Shown here one piece after another: positions 1 through 5,954 of a stretch of DNA of 12,668 bases. Source of the stretch: Alphaproteobacteria bacterium (lineage in GTDB: Bacteria; Pseudomonadota; Alphaproteobacteria; JALRGP01); the NCBI GenBank assembly GCA_023259685.1, contig JALRGP010000021.1, positions 1-12,668 of the forward strand, read 5' to 3'. How positions within the stretch are numbered: the first letter of the stretch is position 1; each line of letters begins with the position of its first letter. The notes under the pieces were generated by a model, which saw only the letters and a list, made by a program, of their open reading frames with translations, ran no database searches and was not told the origin of the DNA. The position numbers and the translations under genes were made by a program.

Positions 1-559
1 GTTCGATTGACACTTGAGAACAGGCGTGGATAGGAACCAAACGTTCCTTATCGCCCTTTCCTTTTACAAATAAAAACATCCTATCATTTTCTTTAAAAAA
101 TGCATCCATCGTTAAAGTCACTAATTCTGTTACACGCAAACCAGATCCATATAACAATTCTAAAATAGCAAGTACACGCATTGTTGAAGGAGTACCATCT
201 GATTTTAAAAAGGTTAAAAAAGCATCAATATCAGATTGTTCCATGGTCTTTGGTAATTTTTTAACTGCTTTTAATGCAGATATATCATCCAAAGGATTAG
301 ATTCAATCAAATTATTTTTTTTAAGAAATTTGAAAAATGCCCGAAGACTCGACAAACGCCGGTTAATTGTTGCCACGGAATGATTGACATGTTGTAAATG
401 CGTGATATAACCGCGCACAACGTCAACATGTAAGGGGTCTTGTCCCACAAATTTTAAAAAGTCAGCTATATCTGCTCGGTATGATAAGAAAGTATTATGG
501 CTTTTTCCTTGTTCAATAAACAAGATGTTTAAAAACATTTCCGTCCATTGTTTATACAT
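1..559 (-). CDS. xerD: Site-specific tyrosine recombinase, XerD type (3' part beyond the window)
   Basis: The gene reads on the minus strand from an ATG at 559 and stays open to the left edge, giving 186 residues without a stop. XerD works with XerC at the dif site to resolve chromosome dimers before division. The first ~100 residues match the SAM-like DNA-binding N-terminal domain (NTFLSYRADIADF, then RRLSSLRAFFKFL). The catalytic domain then begins, with the first catalytic Arg in LLYGSGLRVTELV (R142) and the active-site Lys in VKGKGDKERLVP (about K168). The remaining His-Arg-His-Tyr residues would lie outside the window. LRVxELV and KERLVP favour XerD over XerC, but without the C-terminus this is not certain. 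A TAA lies one codon upstream of CCG-ATG, so no earlier start is possible. I see no strong Shine-Dalgarno site. A phage integrase is less likely because the length and motifs fit housekeeping Xer proteins. Confidence 0.85.
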   Translation of the reverse strand, partial: MYKQWTEMFLNILFIEQGKSHNTFLSYRADIADFLKFVGQDPLHVDVVRGYITHLQHVNHSVATINRRLSSLRAFFKFLKKNNLIESNPLDDISALKAVKKLPKTMEQSDIDAFLTFLKSDGTPSTMRVLAILELLYGSGLRVTELVTLTMDAFFKENDRMFLFVKGKGDKERLVPIHACSQVSIE

Positions 560-589
560 CGGTTACATTAGTTATTGTCGTTCTAGAAA

Positions 590-619
590 AGTATACATCA
601 AGAGTTTGTATGAAAACAA
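590..619 (-). promoter_or_regulatory. Possible sigma-70 promoter of xerD
   Basis: On the minus strand a TTGTTT (614-619) is followed after 18 nt by TATACT (590-595). That would start transcription near 583 and give a leader of about 24 nt before the xerD ATG. The match to consensus is moderate and the region is AT-rich, so this is a tentative call. The -35 box lies within the T tract of the terminator for the upstream transporter gene. Confidence 0.35.
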
Positions 620-654
620 AAAAGCAGCTCTTACCCAAAATGGGTGGGTAAAAG
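618..654 (-). terminator. Intrinsic terminator downstream of the TauE/SafE gene
   Basis: Read on the minus strand, CTTTTACCCA (654-645) pairs with TGGGTAAGAG (637-628) around a 7 nt loop. This is a 10 bp stem with one G-T wobble. It is followed by a 4 nt spacer and a run of six T's (623-618). It lies about 100 nt past the transporter stop codon, in the right orientation to end that transcript before xerD. The 4 nt gap before the T run makes it less than ideal. Confidence 0.55.
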
Positions 655-666
655 GGGATTGACCCG

Positions 667-679
667 ACTCAAATTGAGT
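667..679. repeat. Short perfect inverted repeat
   Basis: ACTCAA and TTGAGT flank a single A, forming a 13 nt palindrome in the gap between xerD and the transporter gene. It may be a small operator-like site or part of the 3' untranslated region of the transporter. The sequence shows no function, and a 13 nt palindrome can arise by chance. The rest of this 196 nt gap, apart from the terminator and the possible xerD promoter, holds nothing I can recognise. Confidence 0.3.
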
Positions 680-755
680 TACATTTAATTTATCTCATCC
701 ACTTCCGGTTTTGATGTGTTTTTTTTATCATAAGATCATATTTAAATAAAAAAAA

Positions 756-1787
756 CTATGAATTTTTACGTATTAATTCAGTAATTTTTGATAAAATTCC
801 CTGCATAACCCAAGAAAAAACAATAAAAACGATCAAACATATAATAGCATACTCAAATGTATAATTATCCACGAAAGGTTTAAGCCAATCGCATATCATT
901 AAAGGGGAGACATCCTCAACTATATGTTTTTTGGACAGCACATCAATCCAAAATTTAACACATACTCCCATAATCAGTAATGAGCCCAAAATACCCACAT
1001 AATTTTTAGGTAAATAATTGAGAAAAAAAATTCCAAGCATAACGCCAATAATCCCGCCTGATATTAATAAAAAGACTAATATAAAATCACATGGCGCGCC
1101 ATTTAAAGAGTGCAAAATAATGATAACGGTGTTAATGCCAAACCCTGCCAAAAATGATGTGCCAGTGACGGCGGCACTGGTACGACCAATAATGTAGGTA
1201 AGCATGGGAATTGTAAAGATGCTGGTAGCTCCGCCCAATGATGATGTTAGTAATCCCGTGATGATACCGATAAAAAAAGGGACTAAAATGCTCATTTCTA
1301 CCCTTGATCTTATAAAAATACGATGAAAAGGTATATAGATCATCCAATGGCGCATGGTTAATCCCGATGGTTTATTGGAGTAAGCATTTTGAGATGCAAG
1401 ATTTTGAATGAGCATGATGATCGCTAAAAAACTTAAAAATATCACAGCAAAAATTTTAATACGATCTCTAAAATGATCAAGGAAAAAAAATTCTAAAATG
1501 GCCCCACATAATCCTCCAAAAAACAAATACATGCCCAATGCAATGTCAACGTCACGTTTTCTAAAATAAGCCAAAAATGAAACAAACCCGGTACTTGCTG
1601 CATTATTTAACTGAGACGACACACTGACCATTGGAGGAATTCCCATCATCATTAAACAAGGAGTAATAATTAAACCGCCACCAACACCGAATACGGAAGA
1701 AATGAAACCACCAGCAATACCAATAATAAATAGAAAATACAAGATAACTTCTACGCCAGCAACAGGAAGAACAACGGAGTCGGTCAT
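756..1787 (-). CDS. TauE/SafE (TSUP) family membrane transporter
   Basis: This is a 343-residue polytopic inner-membrane protein of the TauE/SafE family, whose members mostly export sulfite, sulfoacetate or other small organic anions. The substrate cannot be read from sequence. The family's two-fold repeat is visible: FGVGGGLIITPCLM with SQLNNAASTGFVSFLAYF in the first half, and SSLGGATSIFTIPML with AAVTGTSFLAGFGIN in the second. There are about eight hydrophobic segments, including an extra C-terminal one (FEYAIICLIVFIVFSWVM). The start at 1787 is preferred because an AAAGG Shine-Dalgarno-like sequence sits about 6 nt upstream and the protein then begins just before its first membrane segment. 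A further 30 codons are open upstream, but they run through the tRNA-Gln gene and are not credible. The gene lies 29 nt after the tRNA on the same strand, with no promoter needed between them, so it is probably on the tRNA transcript. Confidence 0.85.
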   Translation of the reverse strand: MTDSVVLPVAGVEVILYFLFIIGIAGGFISSVFGVGGGLIITPCLMMMGIPPMVSVSSQLNNAASTGFVSFLAYFRKRDVDIALGMYLFFGGLCGAILEFFFLDHFRDRIKIFAVIFLSFLAIIMLIQNLASQNAYSNKPSGLTMRHWMIYIPFHRIFIRSRVEMSILVPFFIGIITGLLTSSLGGATSIFTIPMLTYIIGRTSAAVTGTSFLAGFGINTVIIILHSLNGAPCDFILVFLLISGGIIGVMLGIFFLNYLPKNYVGILGSLLIMGVCVKFWIDVLSKKHIVEDVSPLMICDWLKPFVDNYTFEYAIICLIVFIVFSWVMQGILSKITELIRKNS

Positions 1788-1816
1788 GATAACCTTTGAA
1801 CATAAAATTATGAGAA

Positions 1817-1892
1817 TGGCTGGGGCACTAGGACTCGAACCTAGGGATGACGGTACCAAAAACCGTTGCCTTACCAACTTGGCTATGCCCCA
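1817..1892 (-). tRNA. tRNA-Gln (anticodon UUG)
   Basis: This is a 76 nt cloverleaf on the minus strand. The acceptor arms TGGGGCA and TGCCCCA are perfectly complementary, then come discriminator G and an encoded CCA. The U1-A72 pair at the end of the acceptor stem is typical of bacterial tRNA-Gln. The anticodon stem ACGGT/ACCGT encloses the loop TTTTGGT, giving anticodon TTG, which reads CAA (and CAG by wobble). The T arm contains GGTTCGAGTCC. It has its own promoter just upstream and is followed after 29 nt by the TauE/SafE transporter gene. Confidence 0.97.
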
Positions 1893-1903
1893 TCCATATT
1901 TTT

Positions 1904-1932
1904 ATTATGCTGTGTTTTTTTTTTAATGGCAA
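1904..1932 (-). promoter_or_regulatory. Sigma-70 promoter of tRNA-Gln
   Basis: On the minus strand TTGCCA (1932-1927) and CATAAT (1909-1904) are separated by exactly 17 nt. The -10 box ends 11 nt before the first base of the tRNA, which puts the transcription start about 5 nt upstream of the mature end. Ten of the 17 spacer bases are one uninterrupted A run on this strand (T's at 1915-1924 on the plus strand). This is the best promoter in the window. Confidence 0.7.
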
Positions 1933-2019
1933 ATTTTAAAATTGATTCGTGTTTTTATTCAAATGTGCATGAATATATTTTTTAGGTAAAATAATAAAAA
2001 TAGTAGTATCAATAAAAAA

Positions 2020-4263
2020 ATGAAATTCACACATCGTTGGCTGGAAAGATATTGTCGTTTGAACTGTGAGATTGAGCAAGTTATCAAAACATTACCTTTT
2101 TTAGGAATAGAGGTTGAAGATGTTCATTTTTTTGCCAAAGATTTTGAGCGTATGTGTGTGGGGCGAATTGATCATATTGAACGTCATCCTCAAGCTGATC
2201 GTTTAAATGTATGCCTTGTTAATATTGGGGAGGCCGACCCTGTGCAGGTTGTGTGCGGTGCGAATAATGCACGTTTGGGTCTTGTAACGGCTTTTGCACA
2301 TGTGGGGGCGATTATTCCATCTATACAAACCCCTTTAAAAAAAGGCACCATCAGAGGTGTTGGTAGCTTTGGGATGCTATGTTCAAAGGAAGAACTTGGT
2401 TTATCTGATCATTCTGATGGCATTGTTGAGTTGGATGAGACGTTAAAGCCCGGGACACTGTTGTCCCAGGCATTAAACCGTGATGACACATTCATTGATG
2501 TCAGCCTTACTCCTAACCGAGGTGATTGTTTTTCAATCAAAGGGATCGCACGTGATATCGCAGCAGCTGGCCTTGGGGATTATCTCAACCCATTTGAATC
2601 TGTGATCACAAATAAATTTGAACCCTTTTCGGATCACATTCATGGTTCTGCCTCCTGCTTTGCATTGGTTAATATTAATATATCGTCAATGAATTCTCAC
2701 GTATTATGCCATCATTTAAGTTCGGTTGATCAAAAATTGGTCAACCCAGCTGTTGATTTAACAAATTTCATGATGTTTGAATGCGGCCAACCTTTCCATG
2801 CCTACGACGCCGATTTAATCAAGGGACACGTACGTGTAGATATATCCACAGGAGGGGAGCGATTTGAAGCATTAAACGATGTCACTTACACTGTGCCGCC
2901 CAACGCCATTGTCATCAAAGATGACGAAGGAATCATTGCCCTTGCTGGTATTATTGGTGGAAAACGAACGGCATGTTCACCCCATACAAAGTGTATTTTA
3001 TTGGAAGCAGGAATCTTTGACCCTATTGCCATTTCAATGGCAGGGCAAGCACTTCATTTAACAACCGATGCTAGAATGCGATTTGAACGGGGAGTCGATC
3101 AAGGTGCATTTGAAGACCATTTACGCCAAATTCTAACTTTATTTAAAGAAGCAGGAGCCACCATCCAAAGTGGATCCATCCACATATCTGATCCAGCGAT
3201 AAAGCGTGTTCCATTTGATCATCATCGTATCCACCATTTAACCGGTGTTTCTTTACCTCTGGAACAGGTTCAGTCGATCTTGTCTCAATTGAATATGTCT
3301 TACCAAGATGGGGTTGTTACGGTCCCCAGCCACCGCCATGATATTTCCATCCCCCAAGATATCGTCGAAGAAGTTTTACGTATATATGGATATGGTCATT
3401 TAACAACGTGTGATTTACCTTTGAAACCGGCAAAACCTTATCGCACAAATAACATTTTGTCCCATTGTTATGGCCTTGGGTATCAAGAAGTAGTGACATT
3501 TTCTTTCACAAAGAATGAAACATCTTTACCCCTTCAAACTCCGTTGTCCCATGAGTGGGCCTATATGAGAGATTCAGTTGTACCATCTCTTGTGGAACAA
3601 GCTGCGTCTTTGGCTTCTTATGGTCAAGAATCGATTAAAATTGTCGAGCAGGCACCCATTTATTCTAAGGATTATCATTTATATCAAACGATTGTTTTAT
3701 CGGGTCTGTGCCAGGGTAAGAAATTGGATAAAACGGTTGTTGATGATGTCCAATATTTTGATTTTTTTGATATCAAGGGTGATGTGGAGAGCATTTTAAA
3801 ACAATACGGGATTCACAATTATCAATTGGAGTCTCCGTCTTTAGAAATTTATCATCCTTATCAATCGGCTACCATTAAAATGGGCAAACATGTGATTGGT
3901 TATTTTGGAGCGATTCATCCAAAATTGATGAAAAAAGCTTTTGCCTTTGAATTATTTTTAGAACGTCTTCCGCGTTTAACTAATTTTAAAATACCTGAGA
4001 AGCATTCTGTTTATCCCAAGGTTGTTCGAGATTTTTGTTTTATTTTAAAAAATCAAGTTTCTTTTTCCGTCATTGAAAAACATGTGTATAAAGTGGGGCC
4101 CTTTGTAACAAACGTTCATCCATTTGATGTATATGGCGATTCCATTGCATTTCGTGTGACATTTCAATCGAATGAGAAAACATTAAACGAAGATGAGGTA
4201 AATCAGTACTATCAAAAAGTGATCAGTTCCATGGAATCATTGGGATTGGAGTTAAAGCTATGA
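2020..4263 (+). CDS. pheT: Phenylalanyl-tRNA synthetase beta subunit
   Basis: PheT is the larger chain of the cytoplasmic alpha2beta2 enzyme that charges tRNA-Phe. It carries tRNA binding and editing, while the alpha chain (PheS) holds the catalytic site. Domains seen in the 747 residues, in order: an N-terminal segment starting MKFTHRWL, the family's usual opening; the OB-fold tRNA-binding domain (~39-148, HPQADRLNVC, VCGANNAR); SLTPNRGDCFS (162-172); the B3/B4 editing region (~215-370, VDLTNFMMFECGQPFHAYDAD); B5 (~395-465, PSHRHDISIPQDIVEEVLRIYGY); the catalytic-like core; and the FDX-ACB domain (~660-747, PKVVRDFCF to LTLNEDEV-type end). It is about 50 residues shorter than the E. coli protein, with losses spread over loops. 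No Shine-Dalgarno site precedes the ATG. A TAAAAT at 1987-1992 could be a -10 box but lacks a good -35. pheS is not the upstream neighbour. The stop overlaps the nagZ start by 4 nt. Confidence 0.98.
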   Translation: MKFTHRWLERYCRLNCEIEQVIKTLPFLGIEVEDVHFFAKDFERMCVGRIDHIERHPQADRLNVCLVNIGEADPVQVVCGANNARLGLVTAFAHVGAIIPSIQTPLKKGTIRGVGSFGMLCSKEELGLSDHSDGIVELDETLKPGTLLSQALNRDDTFIDVSLTPNRGDCFSIKGIARDIAAAGLGDYLNPFESVITNKFEPFSDHIHGSASCFALVNINISSMNSHVLCHHLSSVDQKLVNPAVDLTNFMMFECGQPFHAYDADLIKGHVRVDISTGGERFEALNDVTYTVPPNAIVIKDDEGIIALAGIIGGKRTACSPHTKCILLEAGIFDPIAISMAGQALHLTTDARMRFERGVDQGAFEDHLRQILTLFKEAGATIQSGSIHISDPAIKRVPFDHHRIHHLTGVSLPLEQVQSILSQLNMSYQDGVVTVPSHRHDISIPQDIVEEVLRIYGYGHLTTCDLPLKPAKPYRTNNILSHCYGLGYQEVVTFSFTKNETSLPLQTPLSHEWAYMRDSVVPSLVEQAASLASYGQESIKIVEQAPIYSKDYHLYQTIVLSGLCQGKKLDKTVVDDVQYFDFFDIKGDVESILKQYGIHNYQLESPSLEIYHPYQSATIKMGKHVIGYFGAIHPKLMKKAFAFELFLERLPRLTNFKIPEKHSVYPKVVRDFCFILKNQVSFSVIEKHVYKVGPFVTNVHPFDVYGDSIAFRVTFQSNEKTLNEDEVNQYYQKVISSMESLGLELKL

Positions 4264-5117
4264 TGAAGATTGTTATTGGTGTAGAGGGGCTGAGCTTAAC
4301 ACCCCTTGAAATGGATTTGTTAAATACACTTCAACCTTTTGGTGTGATTTTATTTAAAAGAAATTGCCAAACACCTGAGCAAGTGAAAGCATTGACAGCG
4401 TCCATCAAAACATGCGTTCCCCATTGTCAAATTTTTATTGACCAGGAGGGCGGCAGAGTTCAACGTCTTCCTTGGCGACATGCCCCTGCTCTGTTATCGT
4501 TTGAACATAAGGACATCGATGTTTTGTATGAATCTTGTTTAAATATGGCCCAGGAATTAAAAAATTTAGGTGTCGATATTGATTGTGCTCCTTGTTGCGA
4601 TTTATATATAGAAGGCGCAGATCCTGTGATTGGAGATCGGGCATTTTCAAAAAATCCAAAACGTGTCGTGGAACTGTATCATGTATGGAAACAAGCATTT
4701 GACGAGGTTGGAGTGACCTGCATGATGAAACACATCCCCGGACTTGGGCGTGCATCATGCGATCCCCATTCCCATACAACCATCATTAGTACACCAATTG
4801 ATATTTTAAAAGACAATGATTTTTGGGTGTTTAAAGAAATTTGTAAAACCCAAGAACAAGGCGGCCTAGCGATGACCTCCCATGCCATTATGGAGTCTTT
4901 GGATCCAACAACACCCTTGACTTTATCAAAGGTAGGTATTGATTACATAAGAAATGACATTGGATTTAAGGGAACTCTTATCACCGATTGTTTGACAATG
5001 GACGGCCTTGAGCCGTTGACATTAAAAGAACGTATTGACAGGTCTATTGCGGCAGGATGCGATATCCAATTAATCAGCTCGCCCATATCGAAAAAATTAC
5101 TAGATATCTTAACATGA
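4260..5117 (+). CDS. nagZ: Beta-N-acetylhexosaminidase NagZ (glycoside hydrolase family 3)
   Basis: NagZ is a cytoplasmic enzyme that removes GlcNAc from GlcNAc-1,6-anhydro-MurNAc (peptides) during peptidoglycan recycling. Family 3 motifs are present along the 285 residues: FKRN (33-36), DQEGGRVQRLP (61-71), GDRAF (125-129), KHIPGLG (157-163) followed by the D168-P-H170 version of the Asp/Ser/His catalytic loop, and ITDCLTM (241-247) with nucleophile Asp243. The protein is about 55 residues shorter than E. coli NagZ. The loss is at the C-terminus, after the barrel appears complete, so activity is likely retained. Start codons are ATG at 4260 or the adjoining ATG at 4263. GGAG at 4248-4251 lies 8 nt before the first, which favours 4260 and creates the ATGA overlap with pheT. 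Its stop likewise overlaps lpxI by 4 nt, which suggests translational coupling through all three genes. Confidence 0.93.
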   Translation: MMKIVIGVEGLSLTPLEMDLLNTLQPFGVILFKRNCQTPEQVKALTASIKTCVPHCQIFIDQEGGRVQRLPWRHAPALLSFEHKDIDVLYESCLNMAQELKNLGVDIDCAPCCDLYIEGADPVIGDRAFSKNPKRVVELYHVWKQAFDEVGVTCMMKHIPGLGRASCDPHSHTTIISTPIDILKDNDFWVFKEICKTQEQGGLAMTSHAIMESLDPTTPLTLSKVGIDYIRNDIGFKGTLITDCLTMDGLEPLTLKERIDRSIAAGCDIQLISSPISKKLLDILT

Positions 5118-5893
5118 AAATCGGACTGATTGCAGGTGGGGGAGATTTACCTCTTTATGTGTGTCAAAATGAAAAAATTGCAGCGGTAGTGGGATTCAAA
5201 GGCATGAGCAATGATGATATCCATCGTTGTGATTGTCCTCTTTTATGGACGTCCCTTGGAAAAGTGGGAGCCATGATATCATTTTTCAAAAGCCATCGCA
5301 TTACTCACATCATGATGATTGGCAACATTAAAAGACCATCATTTGCAGAACTGAAAGTTGATTACAAGGGGGCAAAGTGGTTAATTCACTTGAGGTCGGC
5401 TTTTTTAAAAGGAGACGATGGACTACTCAGAGCTATCGCAGATATTATTGAAAGTGAAGGTTTTGTGATGATGCCTGCGCCAAAAACAGTCAAAATCACA
5501 TCTTGTAACCTTGAGATGATTGACACCATCACACAACAAGACATCAATCATGGTGATATGATTTTAAAGACTTTGTCTGCGTTTGATATCGGACAATCAA
5601 TTATCGTGGAACATGGGATTGTACTTGGAATCGAAGCCGCAGAAGGAACTGACCATTTGATCAAACGATGTAAGGATTTGAAAAAAATCAAAGGTGCAGG
5701 TGTTTTAATTAAACGCAACAAACAACATCAACATGATTTTTTAGATACTCCAACGATTGGCCCCACAACTATTGATCTTGCTTACACATGCGGTTTAAAG
5801 GGCATATCCATTGATATCAATACAAATATTGTTCATCCGGTTGAAGTCCAATCCAAAATTCGTGAGTTGAATATGTTTTTGCAGATTATTTAG
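5114..5893 (+). CDS. lpxI: UDP-2,3-diacylglucosamine diphosphatase LpxI
   Basis: LpxI hydrolyses UDP-2,3-diacylglucosamine to lipid X (2,3-diacylglucosamine 1-phosphate) and UMP, the fourth step of lipid A synthesis. Alphaproteobacteria commonly use it in place of LpxH. The 259 residues show the N-terminal MKIGLIAGGGDLP, then LGKVGAMISFF (48-58), GNIKRPSF (70-77), KGDDGLLRAIADIIESEGF (99-117), IVLGIEAAEGTD (169-180), and the C-terminal motif DTPTIGPTTI (211-220). The Asp of that motif is probably part of the metal/catalytic site (inferred from family conservation). The reading frame is open 19 codons further upstream inside nagZ. The ATG at 5114 is chosen because it begins the conserved domain and gives the same ATGA overlap as the previous junction. 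Length fits the family. It is the last gene of the pheT-nagZ-lpxI unit. LpxI genes usually lie between lpxA and lpxB, which is not the case here. Confidence 0.95.
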   Translation: MKIGLIAGGGDLPLYVCQNEKIAAVVGFKGMSNDDIHRCDCPLLWTSLGKVGAMISFFKSHRITHIMMIGNIKRPSFAELKVDYKGAKWLIHLRSAFLKGDDGLLRAIADIIESEGFVMMPAPKTVKITSCNLEMIDTITQQDINHGDMILKTLSAFDIGQSIIVEHGIVLGIEAAEGTDHLIKRCKDLKKIKGAGVLIKRNKQHQHDFLDTPTIGPTTIDLAYTCGLKGISIDINTNIVHPVEVQSKIRELNMFLQII

Positions 5894-5898
5894 GAATG

Positions 5899-5950
5899 TC
5901 AGCCAAAATAAAAATTGCTGATTTCTGAAAACATCTTCATTTTTGAGATG
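5899..5950. terminator. Weak hairpins between the convergent lpxI and uvrC genes
   Basis: Only 61 nt separate the two stop codons. Two short inverted repeats are present: TCAGC/GCTGA (5899-5903 and 5917-5921, 13 nt loop) and CATCT/AGATG (5932-5936 and 5946-5950, 9 nt loop). On the minus strand the second is followed by four T's, so it could weakly terminate uvrC. Both stems are only 5 bp, so neither is a convincing intrinsic terminator. Confidence 0.25.
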
Positions 5951-5954
5951 ATAA

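Noticed and set aside
1788..1877. A 30-codon N-terminal extension of the TauE/SafE protein
   Set aside because: It would translate through the 3' part of the tRNA-Gln gene and precede the natural membrane start. The ATG at 1787 has a good AAAGG site.
1..1892. An integrated mobile element: tyrosine recombinase near a tRNA gene
   Set aside because: The recombinase looks like housekeeping XerD, the tRNA is intact, I see no direct repeat of the tRNA 3' end in the window, and no phage or plasmid genes lie between them.
4435..4779. 114-codon open frame on the minus strand opposite nagZ
   Set aside because: It lies wholly within the catalytic part of nagZ, shows no recognisable domain and has low-complexity shadow composition.
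5057..5113. Upstream start for LpxI inside nagZ
   Set aside because: The 19 extra residues are the nagZ C-terminus read in another frame and precede the conserved MKIGLIAGGG start. The ATGA overlap matches the preceding junction.
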